A stretch of 64,000 nt of DNA. Origin: Anaerolentibacter hominis (GTDB lineage: Bacteria; Bacillota; Clostridia; Lachnospirales; Lachnospiraceae). The position numbers were made by a program, and so were the translations under genes. How positions within the stretch are numbered: position 1 is the first letter of the stretch; each line of letters starts with the position of its first letter. The notes beneath the pieces are model-generated. The model did no database searches, was not told where the DNA came from, and worked only from the letters and a program-made list of their open reading frames with translations. The stretch lies in contig NZ_JAWDIX010000002.1 in assembly GCF_032380675.1 (NCBI RefSeq), positions 372,001-436,000 of the forward strand. The letters run 5' to 3'. Shown here piece after piece: positions 32,642-41,446 of this stretch.

Positions 32642-33730
32642 TTGAAGACAATTACAGTTGGAATTACCGGAACAAAAGGCAAGACCACAGTGGCTCACCT
32701 GATCAGAGGAATCCTTAACGAGGCAGGTATTCGGACAGGGCTTGTCAGCACAATCGAGGTAGATACCGGACTGCGGTGCATACCGGCCGTGAATACGACT
32801 CCCCCTCATGACAAACTGATGGAGTATGTGAAAGAAATGGATGAAGCGGGCTGTCAGATCCGCATCATAGAGGTATCATCCATTGGACTGAAGGAACAGA
32901 GAGTGACAGATCTCTGGTTTGACTACGGCATGTTTACCAATATGGGTGTGGACCATATCGGACCCGGCGAACATGATAGTTTTGAAGAGTATTTTTATTG
33001 GAAAAAGCAGTTGTTTAAACAGTGCGATGTGGGTATTTTTCATATGGAAGATCCTTACTATCCTGCCATTGCGCAGGAAGCTACCTGCCGCATCATGGGT
33101 TATTGTAAGGATGAGGAAAATCTTTCTTCCCTGACGGTTCTTCCGGGAGATTTTAACCGGGAAAATGCAAGGGGAGCCATCACATTGTGCAGGGAGCTGG
33201 GTGTGAGTGATGCTATTATAAGAAAAGCTCTGCCGAAAATCTACGTGAAAGGGCGTATGGAGCACTTGCAGCTGCCGGACGGCAGGCTTGTGATTCTTGA
33301 TTATGCCCACAACGGCATGGCATTGGAACAGGCTCTTAAAATGCTAAAAGCCAGGACGAAGGGAAAAGTGATCTGCCTGTTTGGCTGCGGAGGCAACCGA
33401 TCTGTGCTGCGCCGGTCCGGAATGGGCGAGACGGCCGGAACCTATGCTGACGAAACGATTATCACATCGGATAATCCCAGATGGGAGGAACCGTTAGAAA
33501 TTATTGACGATATCGTTGCCGGGATGAAGAAAACGAATGGAAGTTATACCGTGATTCCCGACCGCCGTGAGGCGATTGCCGAAGGGATTCGCCGGCTGAC
33601 CCTGGATGATGTGCTTTTGCTTGCAGGAAAGGGGCACGAGACCTACCAGCTGATTCGGGGTGTGCGCTATGAGATGGATGAGAGGAAAATCGTAGAAGAA
33701 ATAGTCAATAGTGCAATGAAGAGTGAATAA
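32642..33730 (+). CDS. Truncated MurE-like ligase lacking the UDP-binding N-domain
   Basis: A protein of about 362 residues with the central and C-terminal Mur ligase domains only. It keeps the ATP loop GITGTKGKTTVAH, the YWKKQLFK segment near the carbamylated Lys position, DYAHNG, CGGNRSVLRR and DNPRWEE. The whole MurE N-terminal domain, which binds the UDP-sugar, is missing. The start is probably TTG 32642, eight bases after GGAG. ATG 32609 overlaps a TATAAT and has no ribosome binding site. It may ligate an amino acid to something other than UDP-MurNAc, or to a free peptide. The last codons merge into the GTGAAA repeat. Function unknown. Confidence 0.8.
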   Translation: MKTITVGITGTKGKTTVAHLIRGILNEAGIRTGLVSTIEVDTGLRCIPAVNTTPPHDKLMEYVKEMDEAGCQIRIIEVSSIGLKEQRVTDLWFDYGMFTNMGVDHIGPGEHDSFEEYFYWKKQLFKQCDVGIFHMEDPYYPAIAQEATCRIMGYCKDEENLSSLTVLPGDFNRENARGAITLCRELGVSDAIIRKALPKIYVKGRMEHLQLPDGRLVILDYAHNGMALEQALKMLKARTKGKVICLFGCGGNRSVLRRSGMGETAGTYADETIITSDNPRWEEPLEIIDDIVAGMKKTNGSYTVIPDRREAIAEGIRRLTLDDVLLLAGKGHETYQLIRGVRYEMDERKIVEEIVNSAMKSE

Positions 33731-33830
33731 TGAAGAATGAAAAATGAATGACGAGTGAAAGTTGCAGCAAAGCTGCAAGTGAAAATGCCCCTGCGGGGCA
33801 GTGAAAATTCCTTCGGAAGTGAAAAAGTGC
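33716..33830 (+). repeat. GTGAAA-hairpin modular repeat, copy II
   Basis: GTGAAA boxes at 33755, 33779, 33801 and 33819 separate the hairpins TTGCAGC-aaa-GCTGCAA (33762-33778), TGCCCC-tgc-GGGGCA (33786-33800) and TTCC-ttc-GGAA (33808-33818). A purine-rich lead-in of GAATGA-type repeats covers the stop codon of the upstream gene (33728-33730). Compare copies at 236 and 60079. Confidence 0.85.
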
Positions 33831-33853
33831 AATGAAAATACGAATGAGAAACG

Positions 33854-33870
33854 GAAGCCGATCGGGCTTC
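33854..33870 (+). terminator. Weak hairpin terminator before murF
   Basis: GAAGCC (33854-33859) pairs with GGCTTC (33865-33870), followed by TGTTTGTG. The stem is short and the T tract interrupted. Confidence 0.4.
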
Positions 33871-33900
33871 TGTTTGTGATAGAGAGGATTGTGACGGCTT

Positions 33901-35334
33901 ATGAGAAAGGGTTTTAGCGGTATGCGTGTCAGTGAGATTGTAACGGCGGTTCAGGGCCGTTTGATTCAGGGGAATGAGGATGTGGAGATTTCTTCTGTTA
34001 GTATTGACTCCAGGGAGATCGGGGAGGGCTGTTTATTTGTCCCGATTATTGGAGAGCGTGTGGATGCCCATCGTTTTCTGCTGACGGCGTTCGGGAATGG
34101 CGCGGCGGCTGCCTTGATCAGCCGTGAACAGGAGGAATATGCTCCGGATGGTACTTATATTCTGGTTCAGGATACGGTGGCGGCGCTTCAGGATATGGCT
34201 GCTGCCTACCGGGACCGGTTTGATATTCCGGTGGTGGGTATTACCGGCAGTGTAGGAAAGACAACGACAAAGGAGATGATTTCCGCGGCGCTTAAGACGG
34301 AGTTTTCGGTGCTTAAGACGGCAGGAAACCGGAACAGTCAGGTGGGCCTTCCGCTTACGGTTCTCACGATTGAGCCGGAGCACACGGCTGCCGTGATTGA
34401 GATGGGGATGAGCGAGCGGGGCGAGATGGAGAAGCTGGCCCGGGTTGCCAGACCGAATATCGCGGTTTTGACGAACATTGGCGTCTCTCATATCGGGCAG
34501 CTGGGTTCCCAGGAAAATATCCGGAAAGAGAAGTTAAACATAATAGACGAATTCAAGCCGGGGGATGTGCTGATTTTAAACGGTGATGACCCTCTTCTGA
34601 GAGAGTTGGCACAGGGCGGTGTCTCGGATCTGGATGAGAAAACTCTCCATGCGATGGCGGATATCCGGATTGTGACGTTTTCCGCGGAAGGAAATGCCGA
34701 TTATACGGCAGATGATATTGTAACAGATGGTGAGGCGACTTCTTTTACTCTCAGAACCGGTGACGGCAGGTCGGAAGAGATAAAATTATCGGTAATCGGC
34801 CTTCATAATGTAAGAAATGCCCTTGCGGCCCTTGTCGTGTCTGATTTTATGGGGATACCATTTTTCCTTGCGAAACAGGGACTTAAGGATTACCGGCCCA
34901 TTAAGATGCGGGGGGAAGTGAAAGAAACAGGCGGAATCAAGATTATAGATGATACGTACAATGCAAGCCCTGACTCGATGAAAAGCGGAATCGGCGTTCT
35001 TACCGCACTGCCCGGATTAAACCGGAGGATTGCTGTGCTGGCGGATGTGAAGGAACTGGGTGAACGCTCGGAGAAGCTTCATTATGAAGTCGGTGTTTTT
35101 CTGGCAGATCAGAATGTGGATATTCTGGTGACCGTGGGCGCTCAGGCGAGAGAAATTGCCAGGGCCGTGAGGGAGCGCGGCCGGAATATGGTGACGGCTT
35201 CCTTTGATCAGAATGAAGAGGCGATCGCATGGCTGAAGGACAACATTGCTGCCGGGGACGGGATTTTGGTGAAGGGCTCCAGAGGGATGCACACGGAGGA
35301 TATTGTTTCGGCGCTTACCGGCCGGGATGAATAG
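33901..35334 (+). CDS. murF: UDP-MurNAc-tripeptide:D-Ala-D-Ala ligase MurF
   Basis: A 477-residue cytoplasmic ligase that adds D-Ala-D-Ala to complete the UDP-MurNAc pentapeptide. The N-terminal UDP-binding domain (SIDSREIGEGCLFVPIIGER), ATP loop GITGSVGKTTTKEM, NRNSQVGLPLTVL and the C-terminal DDTYNASPDSMKSG motif are present. AGAGG lies 14 bases before ATG 33901. ATG 33922 is a second possible start. It is followed 21 bases later by priA. Confidence 0.94.
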   Translation: MRKGFSGMRVSEIVTAVQGRLIQGNEDVEISSVSIDSREIGEGCLFVPIIGERVDAHRFLLTAFGNGAAAALISREQEEYAPDGTYILVQDTVAALQDMAAAYRDRFDIPVVGITGSVGKTTTKEMISAALKTEFSVLKTAGNRNSQVGLPLTVLTIEPEHTAAVIEMGMSERGEMEKLARVARPNIAVLTNIGVSHIGQLGSQENIRKEKLNIIDEFKPGDVLILNGDDPLLRELAQGGVSDLDEKTLHAMADIRIVTFSAEGNADYTADDIVTDGEATSFTLRTGDGRSEEIKLSVIGLHNVRNALAALVVSDFMGIPFFLAKQGLKDYRPIKMRGEVKETGGIKIIDDTYNASPDSMKSGIGVLTALPGLNRRIAVLADVKELGERSEKLHYEVGVFLADQNVDILVTVGAQAREIARAVRERGRNMVTASFDQNEEAIAWLKDNIAAGDGILVKGSRGMHTEDIVSALTGRDE

Positions 35335-35355
35335 GAAAGAAAGAGGAAGACAGCC

Positions 35356-37605
35356 ATGAAATATGCGAAAATAATCGTAGATATTTCCCATGTCAACCTG
35401 GACCGGGCGTTTGATTATGGTATTCCCGCTGAATGGGAAGAAAAGGCGGTGGTGGGAGCTCTGGTGGAAATCCCTTTTGGAAGAGGGGATTTGAAGCGCC
35501 GGGGATATATTGTGCGGCTGTGTGAGGAACCGGATTTTGACAAAACAAAAATAAAATCAATTCTTCGGGTGGTGGAAGAGGGAATCGTGATGGAATCCCA
35601 TCTGATCGCCCTGGCGTACTGGATGCATGAGCAATATGGCTCCGCCTTAAACGATGCGCTGCGGACCGTATTGCCGGTCCGGGAAAAGGTGAAACAGAAG
35701 GAAAAAAAGCAGATTGTACTTGCAGTCTCTTCCGGGGAGGGGGAGGCAGCCCTGTTAACATTCAGGAAAAAGTCATACCGTGCCCGGATACGTCTTATGC
35801 AGGAGCTCATTGAGAACAAAATACTGGACTATGGTCTGGTTACAGATAAATTAAATATTTCTCTGCCCACGCTTAGGGGGCTGGAAAAACTGGGACTGAT
35901 CCGCATCGAGAGCCAGACGGTATACCGGAATCCGGTGAGGGAACGGCAAGCTTTAAGGTCCCGGGTGGAATTGAATCCGATGCAGCGCGCAGCGGCTGAG
36001 GATATCCTGAGCGAGTACCGATCGGGTAAGCGGGGCGTATATTTGATTCACGGTATCACCGGCAGCGGTAAGACAGAAGTGTACATGGAAGTGATGGAGC
36101 AGGTGATTGAAACCGGGAAGCAGGTTATTTTTCTGATTCCGGAGATTGCGCTTACCTATCAGATGGTGCTTCGGTTCTATAAGAGATTCGGAGACCGGAT
36201 CTCCATTATTAATTCCAGACTTTCCAAGGGAGAAAAATACGATCAGTTTCAGAGGGCAAGGAATGCTGAGATTGATATTATGATCGGGCCCAGATCCGCC
36301 CTGTTCACCCCTTTTCCCAATCTGGGGCTGATTGTGATTGATGAGGAGCACGAGGGAAGCTATAAAAGTGAGAATCCGCCCAAGTATCATGCCAGGGAAG
36401 TCGCAGAGGAGAGAGCAAGACTGCTCGGGGCCTCTGTGATTCTGGGCTCGGCCACGCCGTCTCTGGAATCCTATGAGAAGGCCAGACAGGGAATCTATAA
36501 GCTGTACAGGCTGGATGCAAGAGCAGGAGAGGGTACGCTCCCCCATGTATGGATTGTGGATTTGCGTGAAGAATTAAAAGAGAAGAATAAATCTATTTTC
36601 AGCCGCAAATTGAAAAACCTTATAGAGGACAGGCTGGAGAAAAGGCAGCAGATTATGCTGTTCCTAAACCGGCGGGGATACGCCGGGTTCGTTTCTTGCC
36701 GAAGCTGCGGACATGTGTTACAATGTCCCCATTGCAGTGTGTCACTGACTTCCCATAGTATCGGACAGAACAAAAACGGAAAGCTGGTCTGCCATTACTG
36801 CGGCTATGAGATACCATTTCCCGACAAGTGCCCGGAGTGCGGTTCCCCCTATGTGGCGGCTTTTGGTCTTGGAACGCAGAAGGTGGAGGAACTGGCGGGA
36901 AGAGAATTTCCGGGCGCCAGGATTCTCAGGATGGATCTGGACACCACCTCCGGCAAGGAAGGCCACCGAAAAATCCTGGAGGCATTTGCCAACCAGGAGG
37001 CAGATATTCTGATCGGTACGCAGATGATTGTAAAAGGTCATGATTTTCCGGATGTGACGCTGGTGGGCATCCTGGCGGCAGATTTATCTTTATATGGAAG
37101 TGATTTCCGGTGCAGTGAGCGGACATTTCAGCTTCTTGCCCAGGCGGGAGGCAGAGCCGGCAGAGGACAGAAGGCCGGTGAAGTGGTTATACAGACATAC
37201 AATCCGGAGCACTACAGTATCCAGGCTGCGGCAAATCATAATTATGAACAGTTTTATGAAGAAGAAATCCGTTTCCGGCAGCTCCTGGGATATCCGCCTG
37301 CCGGCAATATGCTGGTGATCCTGATGACCAGCAGGGAAGAAGGGGCGGCAGCACAGTTCTCCGAGCTGCTGGCAAAGAAAATTCTGGAATTTTCAGCCCG
37401 AAGGGGATATGAAGATCTGGCGGTGATCGGGCCGTCATGGGCATCTGTGGGCAGGGTAAATGATATCTGGCGCAGGGTGCTCTACTTAAAGCACAGGGAC
37501 TATGGCTGCCTGGTGGAAATAAAAAATGAACTGGAGCATGTTATCCAGACGGAACCGGTGGATGTGAAAGTACAATTTGATTTTAATCCGATGATAAGCT
37601 ATTGA
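35356..37605 (+). CDS. priA: Primosomal replication protein N' (PriA helicase)
   Basis: A 749-residue DNA helicase that reloads the replisome at stalled forks. The N-terminal 3'-DNA-binding domain is followed by the helicase core with Walker A GITGSGKTEVY, the DEEHEGSYKSE box, and GSATPSLESYE. The zinc-binding insertion has paired cysteines (CRSCGH, CPHCS, CHYCG, CPECGS). QAGGRAGRG is helicase motif VI. Complete for the family. It continues the conserved Firmicutes gene order, with def and fmt next. Confidence 0.95.
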   Translation: MKYAKIIVDISHVNLDRAFDYGIPAEWEEKAVVGALVEIPFGRGDLKRRGYIVRLCEEPDFDKTKIKSILRVVEEGIVMESHLIALAYWMHEQYGSALNDALRTVLPVREKVKQKEKKQIVLAVSSGEGEAALLTFRKKSYRARIRLMQELIENKILDYGLVTDKLNISLPTLRGLEKLGLIRIESQTVYRNPVRERQALRSRVELNPMQRAAAEDILSEYRSGKRGVYLIHGITGSGKTEVYMEVMEQVIETGKQVIFLIPEIALTYQMVLRFYKRFGDRISIINSRLSKGEKYDQFQRARNAEIDIMIGPRSALFTPFPNLGLIVIDEEHEGSYKSENPPKYHAREVAEERARLLGASVILGSATPSLESYEKARQGIYKLYRLDARAGEGTLPHVWIVDLREELKEKNKSIFSRKLKNLIEDRLEKRQQIMLFLNRRGYAGFVSCRSCGHVLQCPHCSVSLTSHSIGQNKNGKLVCHYCGYEIPFPDKCPECGSPYVAAFGLGTQKVEELAGREFPGARILRMDLDTTSGKEGHRKILEAFANQEADILIGTQMIVKGHDFPDVTLVGILAADLSLYGSDFRCSERTFQLLAQAGGRAGRGQKAGEVVIQTYNPEHYSIQAAANHNYEQFYEEEIRFRQLLGYPPAGNMLVILMTSREEGAAAQFSELLAKKILEFSARRGYEDLAVIGPSWASVGRVNDIWRRVLYLKHRDYGCLVEIKNELEHVIQTEPVDVKVQFDFNPMISY

Positions 37606-37701
37606 TTGGATTTACTGTTACCGTGAGGCTGTCACAGTGATTTCACAAATATCTGCTAAGTTAAGCAGATAAATAGATAATAGAGCGAAAATCGGATCAG
37701 T

Positions 37702-37885
37702 TTTATCATAGAAGTAGATAAGACTCCCCCCTCTATAGGCGGTGAGTAAATAACAAATTCGTCATGGTGGGAGCCCAGTCTCCTTCCAAGATAAAGCCTC
37801 CGGCGGATTGCAGAGCCGCACAGATGTATTATGTCATGCAAAGCATGACGTGCGGCTCTTTCAAGTACGCCGAGGCGTACTTGAA
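37702..37885 (+). repeat. 184-bp dispersed element, copy 1
   Basis: About 95% identical to 63685-63869. Both start after a TTTATCAT sequence and end in the perfect palindrome CAAGTACGCC-GA-GGCGTACTTG. In between, AGACTCCC can pair with GGGAG...AGTCT. A long hairpin, GAGCCGCA...TGCGGCTC (37813 to 37858), contains an inner GTCATGC/GCATGAC stem. Copy 1 ends about 20 bases before the def start. It is non-coding in my reading. Confidence 0.85.
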
Positions 37886-37904
37886 AGAGGGAAAGGAACG
37901 AGAT

Positions 37905-38387
37905 ATGGCTATTCGGAATATCAGGGAAATCGGAGATCCGATTTTGAACAAAAAGGCAAAAGAAGTAAAGGAAATTACCAGGAAGACAAGTGAATTAATT
38001 GACGATATGTTTGAAACCATGTATGAGAACAGCGGTGTGGGACTGGCAGCGCCCCAGGTGGGTGTTTTAAAAAGGATTGTAGTGATTGATGTATTTCCGG
38101 ATGAGAAGAGCGACCCTATTCTGCTTATCAATCCCGAGATCGTCGAGGCCGATGGAACACAGACCGGACAGGAAGGCTGCTTAAGCGTTCCAGGAAAATT
38201 CGGCATTGTAACGAGGCCGAACCATGTAAAGGTGAAAGCCTATGACCGGAATATGAAAGAATTTACGATAGAAGGGACAGAACTTCTGGCCCGGGCGTTC
38301 TGCCATGAACTGGAACATTTAGACGGACATCTGTTTGTGGAGAAGGTAGAAGGAGAGCTGGAAGATGTGGCGGCAGAGGAAGAATAG
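37905..38387 (+). CDS. def: Peptide deformylase
   Basis: A 160-residue metalloenzyme that removes the formyl group from nascent protein N-termini. All three motifs are present: GVGLAAPQVG (about residues 44-53), EGCLSVPG with the metal ligand Cys92, and HELEH (His134, Glu135, His138). I choose ATG 37905 behind AAAGGAAC. The longer in-frame reading from 37764 only translates the dispersed element. fmt, the matching formyltransferase gene, comes next. Confidence 0.96.
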   Translation: MAIRNIREIGDPILNKKAKEVKEITRKTSELIDDMFETMYENSGVGLAAPQVGVLKRIVVIDVFPDEKSDPILLINPEIVEADGTQTGQEGCLSVPGKFGIVTRPNHVKVKAYDRNMKEFTIEGTELLARAFCHELEHLDGHLFVEKVEGELEDVAAEEE

Positions 38388-38418
38388 CCTTCATAACTTG
38401 CCGGAAAGGGGATAACAT

Positions 38419-39348
38419 ATGAGAATCGTATTTATGGGTACACCGGATTTTTCTGTCCCTACTTTGGTTAAACTAAAGGAAGCAGGACATGAGATTGCGG
38501 CGGTCGTCACGCAGCCGGATAAACCAAAAGGACGGGGCAAGACGATGCAGGCGCCTCCGGTGAAGGAAAAAGCGCTGGAATTATCGATCCCGGTATTTCA
38601 GCCGGTGAAGGTGAGAGAGCCGGAATTTATCGCTCATCTAAAAAAACTGAATCCGGATGTGATCGTGGTGGTGGCCTTTGGACAGATTCTGCCTGAGAGT
38701 ATCCTGACCCTTCCCGAATACGGCTGCATCAACGTACACGCCTCCCTGCTTCCGAAGCTTCGGGGCGCCGCGCCGATTCAGTGGGCGGTGATCAACGGAG
38801 ACCGGGAAGCCGGAGTTACCATTATGCATATGGACGTTGGCCTTGATACCGGCGATATGATCACCCAGGAGTCAATACCTGTTGAACCGGAGGAGACCGG
38901 CGGCAGCCTGCACGATAAGCTGTCGGTTCTGGGAGCAGAGCTGCTAGTGAAAACCCTTCCTCTGATCGAGAGCGGCACAGCGCCGAGAGTCCCGCAGAAA
39001 GATGCTGATTCTACCTATGTAAAAATATTAAATAAAGCAATGGGACAGATTGATTTTACCAAACGCGCGGAGGAGATTGAGCGTTTGATCCGTGGATTAA
39101 ATCCGTGGCCGAGTGCATACACTTTCCTGAATGGGAAAACACTGAAAATATGGAAGGCACAGGCGGTACCGGAGAAAACGGACGGCAGGCCGGGGGAAAT
39201 CCTGACGGTCGGGAAAGAGTGCATCACCGTACAGACCGGCGCAGGCAATCTGCGGATTCTGGAACTTCAGCTGGAAGGCAAAAAACGAATGAGTACGGAA
39301 AGCTTTTTACGGGGGTATGAGGTTTCTGAACACACGATACTGGGATAA
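38419..39348 (+). CDS. fmt: Methionyl-tRNA formyltransferase
   Basis: A 309-residue enzyme that formylates initiator Met-tRNA using 10-formyltetrahydrofolate. The catalytic domain shows MGTPDFSVPTL at the start, NVHASLLPKLRGAAPIQWA with the conserved Asn and His, and DTGDM. The C-terminal OB-like domain binds tRNA. GGAAAGGGG precedes ATG 38419. It lies between def and the yugP-like protease, in the order typical of Clostridia. Confidence 0.96.
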   Translation: MRIVFMGTPDFSVPTLVKLKEAGHEIAAVVTQPDKPKGRGKTMQAPPVKEKALELSIPVFQPVKVREPEFIAHLKKLNPDVIVVVAFGQILPESILTLPEYGCINVHASLLPKLRGAAPIQWAVINGDREAGVTIMHMDVGLDTGDMITQESIPVEPEETGGSLHDKLSVLGAELLVKTLPLIESGTAPRVPQKDADSTYVKILNKAMGQIDFTKRAEEIERLIRGLNPWPSAYTFLNGKTLKIWKAQAVPEKTDGRPGEILTVGKECITVQTGAGNLRILELQLEGKKRMSTESFLRGYEVSEHTILG

Positions 39349-39378
39349 GAAAATCCTGGGTTTGAAGGAGAAGACATT

Positions 39379-40077
39379 ATGCCATTTTTTTACTATCTTG
39401 ATCCAACCTACATTTTAGTTATTATTGCCATGGTGCTAAGCCTGGTGGCGTCCGCCAGAGTTAACTCTGCTTTTAGTAAGTATTCCAGGGTCATGGCGGC
39501 GGGCGGGCTTACCGGCGCAGAAGCTGCGCAGAGGCTGCTTCACAGCGCGGGAATCTATGACGTGGCGGTGATTTCCGTAAGCGGAAATCTGACAGACCAC
39601 TATAATCCGGCCAAGAAGACGCTGGCGCTCTCGGAATCCGTGTATGGTTCCCGGTCGGTTGCCGCAATTGGTGTGGCGGCTCACGAGTGCGGTCATGCTA
39701 TGCAGCATGCCCATGGATATGCGCCCCTGAAAATCCGTACGGCTATTGTGCCGGTTGTGAATGTGGCGACAACGATATCCTGGCCGATGATTTTCCTGGG
39801 AGTGATAATGGGATTTTCCCAGACCTTGATTACAATGGGAATTATTCTGTTCTCAGCCTCTGTTTTATTCCAGCTTATCACGCTGCCGGTGGAGTTTAAC
39901 GCATCCCGAAGAGCGCTGATAGCCCTGGAGGACGGCGGCATTTTGTACGGGGACGAAGTAAAACAGTCCGGTAAAGTATTAAAGGCGGCGGCCCTAACCT
40001 ATGTGGCGGCGGCAGCCGGGTCTATTTTACAGCTGCTTCGTCTGCTCATTCTGTTTGGAGGACGGCGCCGTGACTAA
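39379..40077 (+). CDS. YugP-like membrane zinc metallopeptidase
   Basis: A 232-residue protein with about four membrane segments and the zinc protease motif HECGH in VAAHECGHAMQHAHGY (about residue 100). It matches the YugP family of neutral zinc metallopeptidases, whose substrates are unknown. In Lachnospiraceae this gene often sits between fmt and rsmB, as here. AAGGAG precedes ATG 39379. The 3' end overlaps rsmB by 8 bases. Confidence 0.88.
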   Translation: MPFFYYLDPTYILVIIAMVLSLVASARVNSAFSKYSRVMAAGGLTGAEAAQRLLHSAGIYDVAVISVSGNLTDHYNPAKKTLALSESVYGSRSVAAIGVAAHECGHAMQHAHGYAPLKIRTAIVPVVNVATTISWPMIFLGVIMGFSQTLITMGIILFSASVLFQLITLPVEFNASRRALIALEDGGILYGDEVKQSGKVLKAAALTYVAAAAGSILQLLRLLILFGGRRRD

Positions 40078-41431
40078 GGAAAAAGCCAGTGTTAATCTGA
40101 GGGAAATTGCATTTCAGGTTTTGACCGAGGTACTGGAGGAAGGCGGATTCTCCCATCTGGTGCTGCGGACAGCGCTGGAGCGTTATCAGTATTTAACTAA
40201 GACGGAACGGGCGTTTTTAACCAGACTCTGTGACGGTACGGTAGAGCGGGTTATCACTCTGGATTATATTTTAAATTCTTATTCGAAGACGAAAGTCAGC
40301 AAAATGAAGCCTGCCATCCGCACGATTCTGCGCATGGGGGTATACCAGCTGACGTATATGGACCATGTTCCGGCAAGTGCTGTCTGCAACGAGGCGGTGA
40401 AGCTTACTCAGAAAAGAGGGCTTCACGGGCTGAAAGGGTTTGTTAACGGTGTTCTGCGCAGCATAGCGCGGAGGGATGCCGCTGTTTCCTTTCCGGACCG
40501 CAGCAAAGAACCGGTCCGCTGGCTGGCTGTTGCCTATTCGGTACCGGAGTGGCTGGCAGAAAAGATCCGGAGGGAATACGGGGATGACACCGCAGAGAAG
40601 ATTTTTTCTGCCGCTCTTCGGGAACGGCAGACTACAGTAAGAGTCAATACGATGCTTACCACCCGGGATAAACTGAAGGAGGAGCTGGCAGCCGAGGGGA
40701 TTGACGCAGAGCCCGCTCTTTATATACCGGAGGCGATGGTTCTTAAAAATTACAATTATCTGAGCCGGCTGGACAGTTTCAGGCGGGGAGCATTTTATGT
40801 ACAGGATGAAAGCTCCATGTTGGCTGTGAAAGCAGCTGGGATTCAGCCGGGAGATCTGGTGGTGGACGTGTGCGGGGCTCCGGGCGGCAAGGCGCTGTAT
40901 GCCGCGGAACTTGCCGGACCGTCGGGCCGGATCAGTGTCCGGGATCTGACCGAGGATAAGACGGAGCTGATTGAGGAAAATGTGCGGCGGCTTACCTTTA
41001 CGAATGTGGAGGTTAAGACCTGGGATGCCAGGGAGAAAGACACCGCCTATGAGGGAAAAGCGAATGTTGTGCTGGCCGACCTGCCCTGTTCCGGCCTTGG
41101 GGTCATGGGTCGGAAAGCCGATATTAAATATCATGTGACACAGGAGAGTATTCTGGAACTGGCGGCCCTGCAGAGGGAGATTCTTGCAGCCGCGGCGGAT
41201 TATGTAAAGCCGGGGGGAATACTGATATACAGTACCTGTACCGTTACGGAAGAAGAGAACGGCAGGAACCGGGACTGGTTTTTAAACCACTATCCCTTTG
41301 AGGCGGATTCGCTGGATGCATATTTGCCGGAGACCCTTCAGGGGGAGACAACCGGACAGGGATTTTTACAGCTTCTGCCCGGTGTCCATGGAACAGATGG
41401 TTTTTACATTGCCCGTTTCCGGCGCAGGTGA
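40070..41431 (+). CDS. rsmB: 16S rRNA m5C967 methyltransferase RsmB
   Basis: A 453-residue SAM-dependent enzyme that methylates C967 of 16S rRNA. An N-terminal NusB-like RNA-binding domain (about residues 1-140) is followed by the Fmu methyltransferase domain with VDVCGAPGGKALYAAEL, DLPCSGLGVMGRK and the catalytic Cys in the STCTVTEEENG motif. GTG 40070 lies eight bases after GGAGG. An extension to 40001 would run through the end of the protease gene. Overlap with that gene suggests translational coupling. Confidence 0.93.
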   Translation: MTKEKASVNLREIAFQVLTEVLEEGGFSHLVLRTALERYQYLTKTERAFLTRLCDGTVERVITLDYILNSYSKTKVSKMKPAIRTILRMGVYQLTYMDHVPASAVCNEAVKLTQKRGLHGLKGFVNGVLRSIARRDAAVSFPDRSKEPVRWLAVAYSVPEWLAEKIRREYGDDTAEKIFSAALRERQTTVRVNTMLTTRDKLKEELAAEGIDAEPALYIPEAMVLKNYNYLSRLDSFRRGAFYVQDESSMLAVKAAGIQPGDLVVDVCGAPGGKALYAAELAGPSGRISVRDLTEDKTELIEENVRRLTFTNVEVKTWDAREKDTAYEGKANVVLADLPCSGLGVMGRKADIKYHVTQESILELAALQREILAAAADYVKPGGILIYSTCTVTEEENGRNRDWFLNHYPFEADSLDAYLPETLQGETTGQGFLQLLPGVHGTDGFYIARFRRR

Positions 41432-41446
41432 AGAGAGGATTAGCAG

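Noticed and set aside
37764..37904. In-frame N-terminal extension of peptide deformylase through the 184-bp element
   Set aside because: Deformylase starts at MAIRNI in the family, ATG 37905 has a ribosome binding site, and the extension only translates the non-coding element.
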